From Flavobacterium akiainvivens (GTDB lineage: Bacteria > Bacteroidota > Bacteroidia > Flavobacteriales > Flavobacteriaceae), in the NCBI RefSeq assembly GCF_001278115.1, contig NZ_LIYD01000005.1:433906-497905 (forward strand): 64,000 nt of DNA, given 5' to 3'. The position numbers were made by a program, and so were the translations under genes. The notes under the pieces are model-generated. The model was not told the origin of the DNA, did not search any database, and saw nothing but the letters and a program-made list of their open reading frames with translations. Positions 1 through 8,599 of the stretch are shown here, one piece after another; positions within the stretch are counted from its first letter, which is position 1; each line of letters starts with the position of its first letter.

Positions 1-519
1 CGTTATACACTGCGGGCTAAAGGGTATAAGCCCGGCAATTTTATTGGCATCAATATTATGTTTGGCAAGGTATTTTTTGTCAAGCCCCACCATAAGCGCA
101 AGATAGCCCCCGGCCGAGTGCCCTGAAATAAACACCTGTCCGGCATCGCCACCATAACTGGCAACGTTATTAAACGCCCACGCTATGGCCGCAGCGGCAT
201 CTTCTATATAGGCAGGTGCGGTTACCTTTGGGTTCAGGCGATAGCCCACACCTATAACGCAGTAGCCCTTATCTTTTAAATATTGCGGAATTTCTTTACT
301 GCCGCCGGTTATACCCCCACCGTGAAACCACACAATGGTAGCAAAGCCCTTTGTGTTTTTTGGATAGTAAATATCCAGTACGCAGCGTTCGGCCTTGTAT
401 GCATCGTTTTTATAATCGGCATCCGGGTAGTAGCGAATGTTTGTTTTGGTGTCATATTCGGTTTTTTGCGCAAAGGCAAGGGTGCTTACAAACAGCAGTA
501 AGGCAAGGGCTTTTTTCAT
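1..519 (-). CDS. Secreted alpha/beta hydrolase (esterase/lipase), 3' end cut off by window
   Basis: The reading frame opens at an ATG at 519-517 and stays open for 173 codons to the left edge, so the C-terminus is missing. The first 18 or so residues are a signal peptide (MKKALALLLFVSTLAFAQ). Around residue 70 there is an HGGG oxyanion-hole motif and around residue 134 a GHSAG nucleophile elbow, with the catalytic Ser in the middle. These are the marks of the carboxylesterase/lipase (BD-FAE, HSL-like) branch of the alpha/beta hydrolases. The catalytic Asp and His would lie beyond the window. The substrate cannot be told from this part. It is followed, on the same strand, by nothing visible here; upstream lies the trehalose gene, 55 bp away, so the two could be cotranscribed. 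Confidence 0.85.
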   Translation of the reverse strand, partial: MKKALALLLFVSTLAFAQKTEYDTKTNIRYYPDADYKNDAYKAERCVLDIYYPKNTKGFATIVWFHGGGITGGSKEIPQYLKDKGYCVIGVGYRLNPKVTAPAYIEDAAAAIAWAFNNVASYGGDAGQVFISGHSAGGYLALMVGLDKKYLAKHNIDANKIAGLIPFSPQCIT

Positions 520-574
520 TGGGTTTGATTATTGTTGAATGCTAAAAGTACAAATAAAACCCAATGCCTGCAAC

Positions 575-2755
575 CTAAGCCGGGTGCCCTTCAAACTGGC
601 TGAGCAATTCATGCACTTTTTCAACCGACTTTATACGGTACTTAGCTGCTGTATTGCCCGGGCCTACCTTAACCGAAAATTCGTTATCGGCGGTAAGCAA
701 TTCAAACATATCTTCGTCAGTCTTATCATCGCCAAAGGCAATAACAAAGTCGTGCTCGCCACACAAAATATTGTTACGGCAGGTGGTGCCTTTGTGGGCC
801 ATAAAGTGCTTAACCTCTATAACCTTGTTGCCGTCTATAATTTGCACCGGCGTGTTGTACAGGTGATTTTTAAGCAGCGTTAGCAACTCGCGAGACATAA
901 GGAAACCCAATTTTTCCTCAACATTACGGTAATGAAACGCCACGCCAAACTCCTTGACCTCTACAAAACTGGCGCTATTAAGGTCGGCATACTGCTGCAT
1001 AACATCAATAACACGTTCTTTCCATTCAGGCATTCCGGCAATAATAGATTCCCAGCCGTGTTCGCGTTTAATATAGCCTCCGTGCTCGGCCACAAGGCCT
1101 ATGGGCAGGTGGCCCAGGTGCTGCTCAAGGAAATTCCTGTCGCGCCCGCTTATAATCCATACTTCATTTTTAGGGTCGCCTGCAAGGTTGCCCAACAGGT
1201 TTAGTAGTTTTTTATCGGGCACGGCCAGCTCAGGGCGTGGCTTAAGGTTAACCAGCGTGCCGTCAAAATCAAGCAGGAACAGGCGTTTTTGGGCGGTTTC
1301 AAAGGTATGTAGCAGTTCTTCCTTTACCTTGCCAGAAAGCTTTTGCGCCTTGTTGTCATGGTCGTGCATTTCTTCGGTATCGGTAAGAAAGTTAGTCGCC
1401 CATCTAAACACATCGTGCTTGCGCAGATAGTCCTGCATGCGCTTCATTTTTACTTCCTGTACTTCCTGGGGCATATTAAGGGCAAGGGCAATTTTTTCGC
1501 CGGTCAGTTCGGTATCAAACGGGTTTATGGTAATGGCTTCCTGTAGCTCTTTGGCAGCACCGGCCATGCTGCTCAAAATAAGCGCGCCTCGTGCATCTTT
1601 ACGGCTGGCTACATACTCTTTTGCCACCAGGTTCATTCCGTCGCGCACAGGCGAAATTAAGGCCACATCAGCGCTGCTGTACAGGGCTATCAGCCGGTTA
1701 AAATCAACCGACTGGTACTGGTACACCACCGGTGCCCATTTATAGCTGCCCATAGAGCCGTTTATACGCCCAACGTTAAGCTCTATCATACGCTTACGCT
1801 CGCCATACTTGGTTATTTCTTCGCGTGAGGGGACAATTACCAGCAGGAATACTACTTTTTCCCGCCATTCGGGATGTTTAAGCAAAAAGTTCTCAAAGGC
1901 GTTAAGGCGGTTGTTTATGCCTTTAGTATAATCCAGCCGGTCTACCGAAAAGATGATTTTCTTGTCCTGGTAAAGTTCCCTGATTTCATTACGAAGGGTA
2001 GCCACCTCGGGCTTATCGTAAGAATCGTAAAATTTATCAAAGTCAATACTTATGGGGTAAGAGCCTACTTTAGTGCGGTGCGTATCCTGGTTAAAAATAA
2101 AGTTACGCTGGCTGTAGCCCATTATTTTCTCTACACATTCGGTAAAATGTATGGCGTTGTCCCATGTATGGAAACCCGCAAGGTTAGCCCCTAAAATGCC
2201 GTCAAGGATATACTTTTTTGCATTGCTGGGCAGTATACGGAAAATTTCAAAGTTGGGGAAGGGTATATGCAGAAAGAAACCAATTTTTGCATTAGGGTGC
2301 TGCTGGCGCACTAAATTGGCAAGCCCCAGGAAATGATAATCGTGTATCCATACAATATCACCCGGTTCATAAATTTCATTAACCTTTTGTGCTACAATTT
2401 CGTTTGCGGTTTTGTAGGCTTCAAATCCTTCATCATCATACTCAACATAACTTGGAAAATAATGAAACAGTGCCCACAATACTGAGTTACTAAAATTGTT
2501 GTAAAAGCTTTTATTAAGTTTTTTATCTAAAAAAACCGGTTCGGTTTCAAAGCTTTTGGCAAAGTCGTTTTTATGGTTCTCCCAGGTAGATTTTTCAAAA
2601 TCGGCCACACCCACCCAGGTAAGGTTTGCCTTACTTTTTTCGGCATACGAAAGAATTGCTGTGGCAAGCCCCCCGGCGCTTTGTGTTATTACGGTTTTAC
2701 GGTTTTGCTTTTTAATAGACAGGGGCAGCCTGTAGGAGATAGTAATTATTTTCAT
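575..2755 (-). CDS. Bifunctional trehalose-6-phosphate synthase/phosphatase
   Basis: A 726-residue fusion. Residues 1 to about 465 are a GT20 trehalose-6-phosphate synthase, which joins UDP-glucose and glucose-6-phosphate; the hallmarks VDRLDYTKGI and RDGMNLVAKEYV are present. Residues from about 485 to the end are a HAD-type trehalose-phosphatase with the nucleophile motif LLDFDGTL near residue 495, the ISGRDR segment and the metal-binding GDDKTDEDMF. One protein can therefore make trehalose from activated glucose, as in fungal and many Bacteroidota enzymes, whereas E. coli uses separate OtsA and OtsB. It acts in the cytoplasm in osmotic and desiccation tolerance. The start ATG at 2755 gives the expected N-terminus beginning directly with the first beta strand. 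A weak TAACTTTA box lies upstream. Confidence 0.95.
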   Translation of the reverse strand: MKIITISYRLPLSIKKQNRKTVITQSAGGLATAILSYAEKSKANLTWVGVADFEKSTWENHKNDFAKSFETEPVFLDKKLNKSFYNNFSNSVLWALFHYFPSYVEYDDEGFEAYKTANEIVAQKVNEIYEPGDIVWIHDYHFLGLANLVRQQHPNAKIGFFLHIPFPNFEIFRILPSNAKKYILDGILGANLAGFHTWDNAIHFTECVEKIMGYSQRNFIFNQDTHRTKVGSYPISIDFDKFYDSYDKPEVATLRNEIRELYQDKKIIFSVDRLDYTKGINNRLNAFENFLLKHPEWREKVVFLLVIVPSREEITKYGERKRMIELNVGRINGSMGSYKWAPVVYQYQSVDFNRLIALYSSADVALISPVRDGMNLVAKEYVASRKDARGALILSSMAGAAKELQEAITINPFDTELTGEKIALALNMPQEVQEVKMKRMQDYLRKHDVFRWATNFLTDTEEMHDHDNKAQKLSGKVKEELLHTFETAQKRLFLLDFDGTLVNLKPRPELAVPDKKLLNLLGNLAGDPKNEVWIISGRDRNFLEQHLGHLPIGLVAEHGGYIKREHGWESIIAGMPEWKERVIDVMQQYADLNSASFVEVKEFGVAFHYRNVEEKLGFLMSRELLTLLKNHLYNTPVQIIDGNKVIEVKHFMAHKGTTCRNNILCGEHDFVIAFGDDKTDEDMFELLTADNEFSVKVGPGNTAAKYRIKSVEKVHELLSQFEGHPA

Positions 2756-2913
2756 TATAGGTAATGAACCTGTACGGAGTTTTTAGCCACACAGGCCATA
2801 CCGTAAAGTTACAAAACCCTTATTTTACAGGCTGTTTACCTATTGTTAGTTAACATTACTTTGTGACCCTTTTGCCACATCTGTAAAATTATAAGACTAA
2901 TTTTTAAGATATC

Positions 2914-3438
2914 TCACCGGGTTTTGTAGGTTAAAAGCGCCTCGTATGGATTACCTTCCAAACCTAAAAGCAATGCAAAAGCAGGCTCTGTTTTAATGCC
3001 TTGTTGCTTTAAGGCAACAATGTGTAGCCGGAAATCTTCTCCCTTTTCTTTCAGGATCTCATATTCTTTAATCATGTGCCGGTAACCGTATTGTTGTGTA
3101 ACGGGTATGGTTTGTCCGAAGATTTCTACTTCAAAACCTCCAACAAAGAAATTAGCGATTACCGACTCATGCCCGTTTATGTTTTTCGTGCGGATTGAAA
3201 AACGTTCATGTCCTGAAAACAAATTGTTTATATGCGAAATAAAGCCGTCATAATCCCGGTAATAACAAAGTATATCAAGGTCGCTGCCCTCTATGTCTAT
3301 CGTAAGGGGAGTGGTTCCGGCCAGTACGGGTGTATATGCAGATAGTTTGTGTATGATACCGGATTCAGTTAAAACAGTATGCACACGTTGCTGTGTGGCG
3401 CTGCCCTGCTTCAGGTAACTGATATCAAGAAAATCCAT
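2914..3438 (-). CDS. DUF4269 family protein, nucleotidyltransferase-like
   Basis: A 174-residue cytoplasmic protein with the DUF4269 signature: an N-terminal YLKQGSATQQR segment, then PVLAGTTPLTIDIEGSDLDI. The GSDLDI-type acidic pair resembles the metal-binding Asp residues of minimal nucleotidyltransferases, but no substrate is known. Its start codon overlaps the stop codon of the DUF1456 gene by one base (TAATG at 3440-3436), so the two are translated in a coupled way from one transcript. Nothing in the sequence shows what the pair does together. Confidence 0.75.
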   Translation of the reverse strand: MDFLDISYLKQGSATQQRVHTVLTESGIIHKLSAYTPVLAGTTPLTIDIEGSDLDILCYYRDYDGFISHINNLFSGHERFSIRTKNINGHESVIANFFVGGFEVEIFGQTIPVTQQYGYRHMIKEYEILKEKGEDFRLHIVALKQQGIKTEPAFALLLGLEGNPYEALLTYKTR

Positions 3439-3890
3439 TATTTGGTTTTACCCTTACCGTTGTTGAATTTTACCTGCTCAACTACAGGTGCCGGTTTGGC
3501 CGGTTTTGTAAATTTTTTTCCTTTAGATGTGGTTTTTGTAGCCTGTGTTTTGGCTTTTGGGCGTGGGGCAGGTGCGCCTTTAGAAGGCTGTTTGGCATCC
3601 GTTTTTAGCTTAGGGGCAGTTGCAGCCGCTGCCTTGTTTTGTGCCAGTACCTCCTGCGGGTTCTTAGGGTTTTCTTTAGTACCGCGCAGGTGAATAACAA
3701 GCCCGTTCAAAAAATTGCGCAGTACCTGGTCGCCACACTCCATATAGTTGGGGTGGTCTGCATTGCGAAAGAAAGCCCCCAGCTCAGCCTTCGTTATACG
3801 GAAATCTACCAGTTGAAGAATATCTACTATCTGGTCATCGCGAAGCTGAAGTGCCACACGCAGTTTCTTAAATATATCGTTGTTATTCAT
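3438..3890 (-). CDS. DUF1456 family protein (YehS-like)
   Basis: The first 75 or so residues match the DUF1456/YehS family: short helical repeats beginning NNNDIFKKLRVALQLRDD and containing KAELGAFFRNADHPNY. The family has no assigned biochemical role. The C-terminal half (from about residue 75) is a low-complexity Lys/Ala/Pro-rich tail, strongly basic, ending in NNGKGKTK; such tails often bind nucleic acid or ribosomes, but that is inference. First gene of a two-gene operon with the DUF4269 gene. A good -7 box lies 17 bases upstream of the ATG. Confidence 0.75.
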   Translation of the reverse strand: MNNNDIFKKLRVALQLRDDQIVDILQLVDFRITKAELGAFFRNADHPNYMECGDQVLRNFLNGLVIHLRGTKENPKNPQEVLAQNKAAAATAPKLKTDAKQPSKGAPAPRPKAKTQATKTTSKGKKFTKPAKPAPVVEQVKFNNGKGKTK

Positions 3891-3906
3891 GCCGTCTTAT
3901 TTTTTG

Positions 3907-3914
3907 CAAAGATA
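3907..3914 (-). promoter_or_regulatory. -7 promoter box for DUF1456-DUF4269 operon
   Basis: On the minus strand the sequence reads TATCTTTG, an exact match to the Bacteroidota -7 consensus TAnnTTTG, 17 bases before the ATG at 3890. Confidence 0.6.
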
Positions 3915-3981
3915 GTCCTTTTAAATTGTAAAGTTGAAAGTTATGAAGTTTGTAAAGTAACAAAGAGGTTATGGGTTTGGA

Positions 3982-4011
3982 TTTGTGATGATGAAAAATT
4001 TCGTATCTTCG
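3982..4011 (+). promoter_or_regulatory. Promoter of the toxin-antitoxin pair
   Basis: TTTG at 3982-3985 (-33 box), an 18-base spacer, and TATCTTCG at 4004-4011 (-7 box, with C in place of the third T). The antitoxin ATG follows 16 bases later. Confidence 0.5.
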
Positions 4012-4027
4012 TTACAAAATAATTGCT

Positions 4028-4258
4028 ATGAGTACGCTTGAGTTAAAGAACATCGTTATATCGCAAATTCAGCAAATTGAAGATAAGTCTTTGCTTGAAG
4101 CACTTAGGACTATTCTTGAGGCTAAAACTCCTGTAATGGCTCTTAATGATTTACAGAAAGAAGAAATTGACGATTCGCGTAAAGCTGTTGCAGCCGGTAA
4201 TTATAAAGGTAACGAAACACTTAACAATGAAGTGATGCAATGGCTGTCAGGAAAATAA
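4028..4258 (+). CDS. Antitoxin of a type II toxin-antitoxin pair
   Basis: A 76-residue protein. The first half is two amphipathic helices (LKNIVISQIQQIEDKSLLEALRTI), the second half is a charged, probably flexible segment that would wrap the toxin. It belongs to the widespread short antitoxins of Bacteroidota that precede RelE/ParE toxins; no DNA-binding motif is evident, so autoregulation cannot be asserted. The toxin gene starts within it (19-base overlap), which fits the usual antitoxin-first, translationally coupled order. The pair is visibly richer in A/T than uvrB just downstream, a hint of transfer. Confidence 0.75.
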   Translation: MSTLELKNIVISQIQQIEDKSLLEALRTILEAKTPVMALNDLQKEEIDDSRKAVAAGNYKGNETLNNEVMQWLSGK

Positions 4259-4539
4259 AATGGTCGCCGGTTGCTGAGAGAAAGCTTTATGCGATTCTCG
4301 AATTTTTTATAGACAGAAACAAAAGCGCTACGTACTCTATAAAACTTTATAAAACCTTTCATAAACAATTAGCAAAACTCAGTAAGAATCCTGAAATTGG
4401 TATAAAGACTGATGTTAACGAAATAAGAGGACTAATTGTTGGCGATTATACTTTGTTTTATGAAGTGACAGATAAGCTTATAATTGTACATACACTTTGG
4501 GACAATCGTCAAAACCCGCAAGAATTAAAAATCAGATAA
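4240..4539 (+). CDS. RelE/ParE family toxin
   Basis: A 99-residue protein with the RelE/ParE layout: an N-terminal strand (VRKIKWSPVAERKLYAIL), two helices, then strands containing GLIVGDYTLFYEVTDKLIIVHTLWDNRQNP. The Y-x-h-x-Y-E-V and LWDNRQNP segments are typical of the ParE/YafQ-like group found in Bacteroidota. RelE-type members cleave mRNA on the ribosome and ParE-type members poison gyrase; the sequence alone does not decide between them. It overlaps the antitoxin gene by 19 bases and ends only 12 bases before the uvrB start codon. Confidence 0.8.
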   Translation: MAVRKIKWSPVAERKLYAILEFFIDRNKSATYSIKLYKTFHKQLAKLSKNPEIGIKTDVNEIRGLIVGDYTLFYEVTDKLIIVHTLWDNRQNPQELKIR

Positions 4540-4551
4540 GAAGGAGGATAA
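4540..4551 (+). promoter_or_regulatory. Unusually strong ribosome-binding site for uvrB
   Basis: GAAGGAGGATAA sits between the toxin stop codon and the uvrB ATG. AAGGAGG at 4541-4547 is a full Shine-Dalgarno sequence. Most other starts in this window have no such sequence. Confidence 0.7.
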
Positions 4552-6540
4552 ATGAAATTTCAGGTAGTATCAGATTATAAACCCATGGGCGACCAGCCCC
4601 AGGCCATAAAACAGCTTAGCCAGGGCATTAAAGATGGCGAACGTTACCAGACACTTTTGGGGGTAACGGGCTCAGGTAAAACCTTTACCATGGCTAACGT
4701 AGTGCAGGAAGTACAGCGCCCCACGCTGGTACTGGCACACAACAAAACCCTTGCAGCCCAGCTGTATAGTGAGTTTAAGCAGTTCTTCCCAAACAATGCG
4801 GTAGAATACTTTGTATCATATTACGACTATTATCAGCCCGAAGCCTATATTCCCGTTACGGGAACCTACATAGAAAAGGATCTTTCCATAAACGAGGAAC
4901 TTGAAAAGATGCGCCTTAGTACCACATCGGCCCTATTATCAGGCAGGAGAGATGTGCTGGTGGTGGCATCGGTATCGTGCCTGTATGGTATTGGTAACCC
5001 GGTGGAGTTCCAAAAGAACGTGGTTTCCATTCACAAAGACCAGGTTATAAGCCGTACCAAATTGCTGCACAGGCTGGTGCAAAGCCTCTATTCGCGCACC
5101 GAGGCTGATTTTACACCCGGAACTTTCCGCATAAAGGGCGATACGGTAGAGGTATTCCCAAGTTATGGCGATGAGCCGTTTCGCATCCATTTCTTCGGAG
5201 ATGAGATTGAGGAAATCGAGGCATTTGATAAGGTTACATCGCTTGTAATAGAAAAATACGACAGGCTTAACATTTACCCGGCCAATATGTTTGTAACAAG
5301 CCCGGAGGTGCTGCACGGCGCTATATGGGAGATACAGCAGGACCTGGTAAAGCAGGTGGATTATTTTAAGGAAACCGGCAAGCACCTTGAGGCCAAACGC
5401 CTTGAAGAACGCACCAATTTTGACCTTGAAATGATTCGTGAACTGGGCTATTGTTCAGGTATCGAAAACTATTCGCGCTACCTTGACCAGAGGCTGCCGG
5501 GCACAAGGCCGTTCTGCTTATTGGATTATTTCCCCGATGATTTTTTGATGGTAATAGACGAAAGCCACGTTACTGTAAGCCAGGTACACGCCATGTATGG
5601 CGGCGACCGCAGCCGCAAGGAAAACCTTGTGGAATTTGGTTTCCGCCTGCCTGCCGCTATGGATAACCGCCCGCTTAAGTTTGAGGAGTTTGAAGCCCTG
5701 CAAAACCAGGTGGTGTATGTAAGCGCCACCCCGGCCGACTATGAGCTTCAAAAAAGCCAGGGTGTATATGTAGAGCAGGTTATCCGCCCAACCGGGCTGC
5801 TTGACCCTATTATTGAGATTCGCCCGAGCCTTAACCAGATAGACGACCTTATTGACGAAATACAGCAACGCGTGGAACTTGACGAGCGCACACTGGTAAC
5901 CACGCTGACCAAGCGTATGGCCGAGGAGCTTGCCAAATACCTCACTAAAGTATCAATACGTTGCCGCTACATACACAGCGAGGTAGACACGCTGGAGCGT
6001 GTAGAAATTATGCAGGATTTACGTAAAGGACTGTTTGACGTGCTGATAGGTGTTAACCTGCTGCGTGAAGGGTTGGATTTACCCGAGGTTTCTCTTGTAG
6101 CAATACTCGATGCCGATAAAGAAGGCTTTTTAAGGAGCACACGTTCGCTGGTGCAAACCGTGGGCCGTGCCGCGCGTAACGTTAACGGCAAGGCTATTAT
6201 GTATGCCGATAAAATTACCGACAGTATGCAGCGCACCATTGATGAAACCGGTTACCGCCGGGAAAAGCAGGATAATTTTAATAAAGCTAACGGTATTGTG
6301 CCCAAAGGGCTTGTTAAGAAAATCGAGAATGCATTGGTCAAAAGCCCTATTACTTCGTTCCATTATGATAATGCGCCTAAAGTGGCTGCCGAACCGGACA
6401 CGGCTTATATGGCTAAAGGCGATATAGAAAAACTAATCCGCGATAAGCGCAAAGCCATGGAAAAAGCCGCCAAAGAACTGGATTTCCTCCAGGCTGCCAA
6501 ACTTAGGGATGAAATTAAGGTGCTACAGGAAAAGGTGTAG
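4552..6540 (+). CDS. uvrB: Excinuclease ABC subunit UvrB
   Basis: A full-length 662-residue UvrB, the damage-verifying helicase-like subunit of nucleotide excision repair. Walker A is GVTGSGKT near residues 39-46, the beta-hairpin that clamps DNA is YYDYYQPEAY near residues 92-101, the DEAD-type box reads IDESH, and the helicase motif VI region reads QTVGRAARN. The C-terminal UVR motif, which contacts UvrC, occupies roughly residues 625-660 (MEKAAKELDFLQAAKLRDEI). It accepts DNA from UvrA, whose gene is about 7 kb downstream on the opposite strand. The toxin gene ends 12 bases upstream, so uvrB may be at least partly cotranscribed with the toxin-antitoxin pair. Confidence 0.98.
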   Translation: MKFQVVSDYKPMGDQPQAIKQLSQGIKDGERYQTLLGVTGSGKTFTMANVVQEVQRPTLVLAHNKTLAAQLYSEFKQFFPNNAVEYFVSYYDYYQPEAYIPVTGTYIEKDLSINEELEKMRLSTTSALLSGRRDVLVVASVSCLYGIGNPVEFQKNVVSIHKDQVISRTKLLHRLVQSLYSRTEADFTPGTFRIKGDTVEVFPSYGDEPFRIHFFGDEIEEIEAFDKVTSLVIEKYDRLNIYPANMFVTSPEVLHGAIWEIQQDLVKQVDYFKETGKHLEAKRLEERTNFDLEMIRELGYCSGIENYSRYLDQRLPGTRPFCLLDYFPDDFLMVIDESHVTVSQVHAMYGGDRSRKENLVEFGFRLPAAMDNRPLKFEEFEALQNQVVYVSATPADYELQKSQGVYVEQVIRPTGLLDPIIEIRPSLNQIDDLIDEIQQRVELDERTLVTTLTKRMAEELAKYLTKVSIRCRYIHSEVDTLERVEIMQDLRKGLFDVLIGVNLLREGLDLPEVSLVAILDADKEGFLRSTRSLVQTVGRAARNVNGKAIMYADKITDSMQRTIDETGYRREKQDNFNKANGIVPKGLVKKIENALVKSPITSFHYDNAPKVAAEPDTAYMAKGDIEKLIRDKRKAMEKAAKELDFLQAAKLRDEIKVLQEKV

Positions 6541-6570
6541 CAATAACCATTACCGTTTATATTTAAAAAT

Positions 6571-7500
6571 ATGTTTATAGAACAGGCTTTCAGGCCAAAA
6601 AACTACTTCGGCAAGTACCTGCTGGGGTCGCTTATAATAATTGCGTTTAGTACAATAGGGCAGCTGCCCATGGTTATGGCCGTAGCTGCAAAAGCACTTA
6701 AATCGGGTAGGGGTATGCCCACATCAGAAAATGAAATTTATGGCTTTTTTGATGCTAACGTTACCCTGTCTTTACTGCTTATCTCTTTTGTCTTCGCACT
6801 CATAGGTGTTATAATAGCCGTAAGGGCGCTGCACAGCCAAAAGATGAAGGAAATCATAACCTCGCGCCCTAAGATAGCCTGGGGGCGCTTCTTCTTTGCC
6901 TTTGGGGTGTGGGGTGCTTTTACCGTTGTAACCACGGCTATAAGCTACTTCCTGTCGCCCGAAACATTTGTATTACAGTTTGAGCCTGTAAACTTCCTTA
7001 TATTATGTTGTATTGCCATACCGCTTATCCCCATACAAACATCGGTTGAAGAACTGGTTTTCAGGGGATACCTCATGCAGGGGTTTGGGCTGCTGGCTAA
7101 AAACAGGTGGTTTCCGTTGGTTATGACCTCCCTTATATTTGGAGGCCTGCATTTTATGAACCCCGAGGTAGACAAAATGGGCCCCGTTGTAATAACGTAT
7201 TATGTGCTTACCGGCCTTGCCCTGGGCATTATGACACTTATGGATGAGGGTACTGAGCTTGCCCTGGGTTTCCACGCGGCTAACAACCTTTTTGCAGCGC
7301 TACTGGTAACGTCAGACTATAGTGTGCTGCAAACCTACTCTGTTTTAAAAGATACTTCAGAGCCTTCAGCGGGGATAGATGTTATACTTCCTGCCGTGAT
7401 TATTTACCCTATAGTACTCTATATATTTGCCAAAAAATACAAATGGGTGGGCTGGAAAGAAAAGCTTTCTGGCAACATAAAACCTATAGAGGCTGCTTAA
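6571..7500 (+). CDS. CPBP family intramembrane glutamic protease
   Basis: A 309-residue polytopic membrane protein. All three motifs of the CPBP (CAAX protease and bacteriocin-processing, formerly Abi) family are present: EELVFR with E160, E161 and R165; F190GGLH194; and HAANN at 235-239. About eight hydrophobic segments surround them. In eukaryotes related enzymes (Rce1) trim prenylated proteins; in bacteria members process peptides or protect against bacteriocins, and the substrate here is unknown. It lies 30 bases after uvrB and 18 bases before the MenE-like gene, in the same direction, so the three probably share transcripts. Confidence 0.9.
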   Translation: MFIEQAFRPKNYFGKYLLGSLIIIAFSTIGQLPMVMAVAAKALKSGRGMPTSENEIYGFFDANVTLSLLLISFVFALIGVIIAVRALHSQKMKEIITSRPKIAWGRFFFAFGVWGAFTVVTTAISYFLSPETFVLQFEPVNFLILCCIAIPLIPIQTSVEELVFRGYLMQGFGLLAKNRWFPLVMTSLIFGGLHFMNPEVDKMGPVVITYYVLTGLALGIMTLMDEGTELALGFHAANNLFAALLVTSDYSVLQTYSVLKDTSEPSAGIDVILPAVIIYPIVLYIFAKKYKWVGWKEKLSGNIKPIEAA

Positions 7501-7518
7501 ATTGCAAAAGAATTTTAA

Positions 7519-8583
7519 ATGGAAATTACCCCTGATTTTATACACCCTTCTTTCTGCCTTAACGGAATTTCGCTTAACGCAGAAAGCTTGTGGAGTGTAG
7601 CATACAGTTTTATTAAGGAAGGCGAAGAATACCAGAAACATATAGGGCTTTTTATACTCGACTGGCTTGATGGCAATGATTTTGTGCCTATGCAAACATC
7701 GGGTACTACAGGTACGCCCAAGCCCATAAGGGTGTCAAAACAGGCAATGGTACAGTCTGCCCTGGCTACAGGTGCTTACTTTGATTTACCTGCCGGTACA
7801 CGTGCCCTGCATTGCCTGCCCGCACAATTTGTGGCAGGTAAAATGATGCTGGTACGCGCCATACTGTTAGGCTGGCACATAGATGTTACTGCGCCTGCAT
7901 CGCGCCCGTTAGATAATTGTAAGGGCAATTATGATTTCAGTGCACTTGTACCGTTACAGGCCGAAGCTTCTTTATCTGAACTGCACAGGGTTAAAAAAAC
8001 AATATTGGGTGGTGCTAAAGTAGGCCCTGAGCTTAGCAGACAGTTGCAGGAGTTGCCGGTAAACGTTTATGAAACCTATGGCATGACTGAAACCGTAACC
8101 CATATTGCTGCAAAAAAAGTGGGGCAGCCTGCCTTTGAAACACTTCCGGGTGTAACGGTAGAGGCAGATGACAGGAATTGCCTGGTAATTAACGCACCGC
8201 GCGTAGCTGACAAGCCTGTTGTTACTAATGATGTGGTTGAGGTTTTGGGTGAAAACCGGTTTGTATGGCTGGGGCGTGTAGATAATGTAATTAACAGCGG
8301 AGGCATAAAACTGCACCCCGAACAGATAGAAGAGAAGTTAGCCGCAATTTTAAACAACAGGCGGTATTTTATTACCACTGTGCCTGATGATGTATTAGGA
8401 AACAAGCTGGTACTGGTAATTGAAGGCGAACCTTTTACTATAGCTACCAAACAATTTGATGTATTGGGCAGGTATGAAAAACCCAAAGAAATTTATTTTG
8501 TAAAACAGTTTACAGAAACCGGCAGCGGTAAAATTCGCCGGACAGAAACGTTGAATATTGCATTAAACAAAAACGAGGGTTAA
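7519..8583 (+). CDS. menE: o-Succinylbenzoate-CoA ligase, MenE-like (menaquinone synthesis)
   Basis: A 354-residue member of the AMP-forming acyl-CoA synthetase family. The P-loop-like TSGTTGTPKPI is at residues 60-70, the adenine-binding YETYGMTETV near 190, GRVDNVINSGG near 255-265, and the catalytic Lys lies in GSGKIRR near the C-terminus. It is much shorter than general acyl-CoA synthetases (about 500-550) and matches the compact MenE form found in Flavobacteriaceae, which activates o-succinylbenzoate for menaquinone synthesis. The last codons and the stop codon are part of a hairpin terminator. No other men gene is in the window, so the substrate assignment rests on family resemblance. 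Confidence 0.8.
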   Translation: MEITPDFIHPSFCLNGISLNAESLWSVAYSFIKEGEEYQKHIGLFILDWLDGNDFVPMQTSGTTGTPKPIRVSKQAMVQSALATGAYFDLPAGTRALHCLPAQFVAGKMMLVRAILLGWHIDVTAPASRPLDNCKGNYDFSALVPLQAEASLSELHRVKKTILGGAKVGPELSRQLQELPVNVYETYGMTETVTHIAAKKVGQPAFETLPGVTVEADDRNCLVINAPRVADKPVVTNDVVEVLGENRFVWLGRVDNVINSGGIKLHPEQIEEKLAAILNNRRYFITTVPDDVLGNKLVLVIEGEPFTIATKQFDVLGRYEKPKEIYFVKQFTETGSGKIRRTETLNIALNKNEG

Positions 8584-8597
8584 TAACCCTCGTTTTT
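8569..8597. terminator. Bidirectional terminator between menE and a lipoprotein gene
   Basis: Perfect 14-bp arms (8569-8582 and 8584-8597) around one central base, A-rich on one side and T-rich on the other, so it can work for both convergent genes. The menE stop codon lies inside it and the lipoprotein stop codon 3 bases beyond it. Confidence 0.85.
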
Positions 8598-8599
8598 GT

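Noticed and set aside
6571..7500. Abortive-infection phage defence from the CPBP (Abi) label
   Set aside because: The gene lies in a housekeeping setting between uvrB and menE; the family name alone does not support a defence role.
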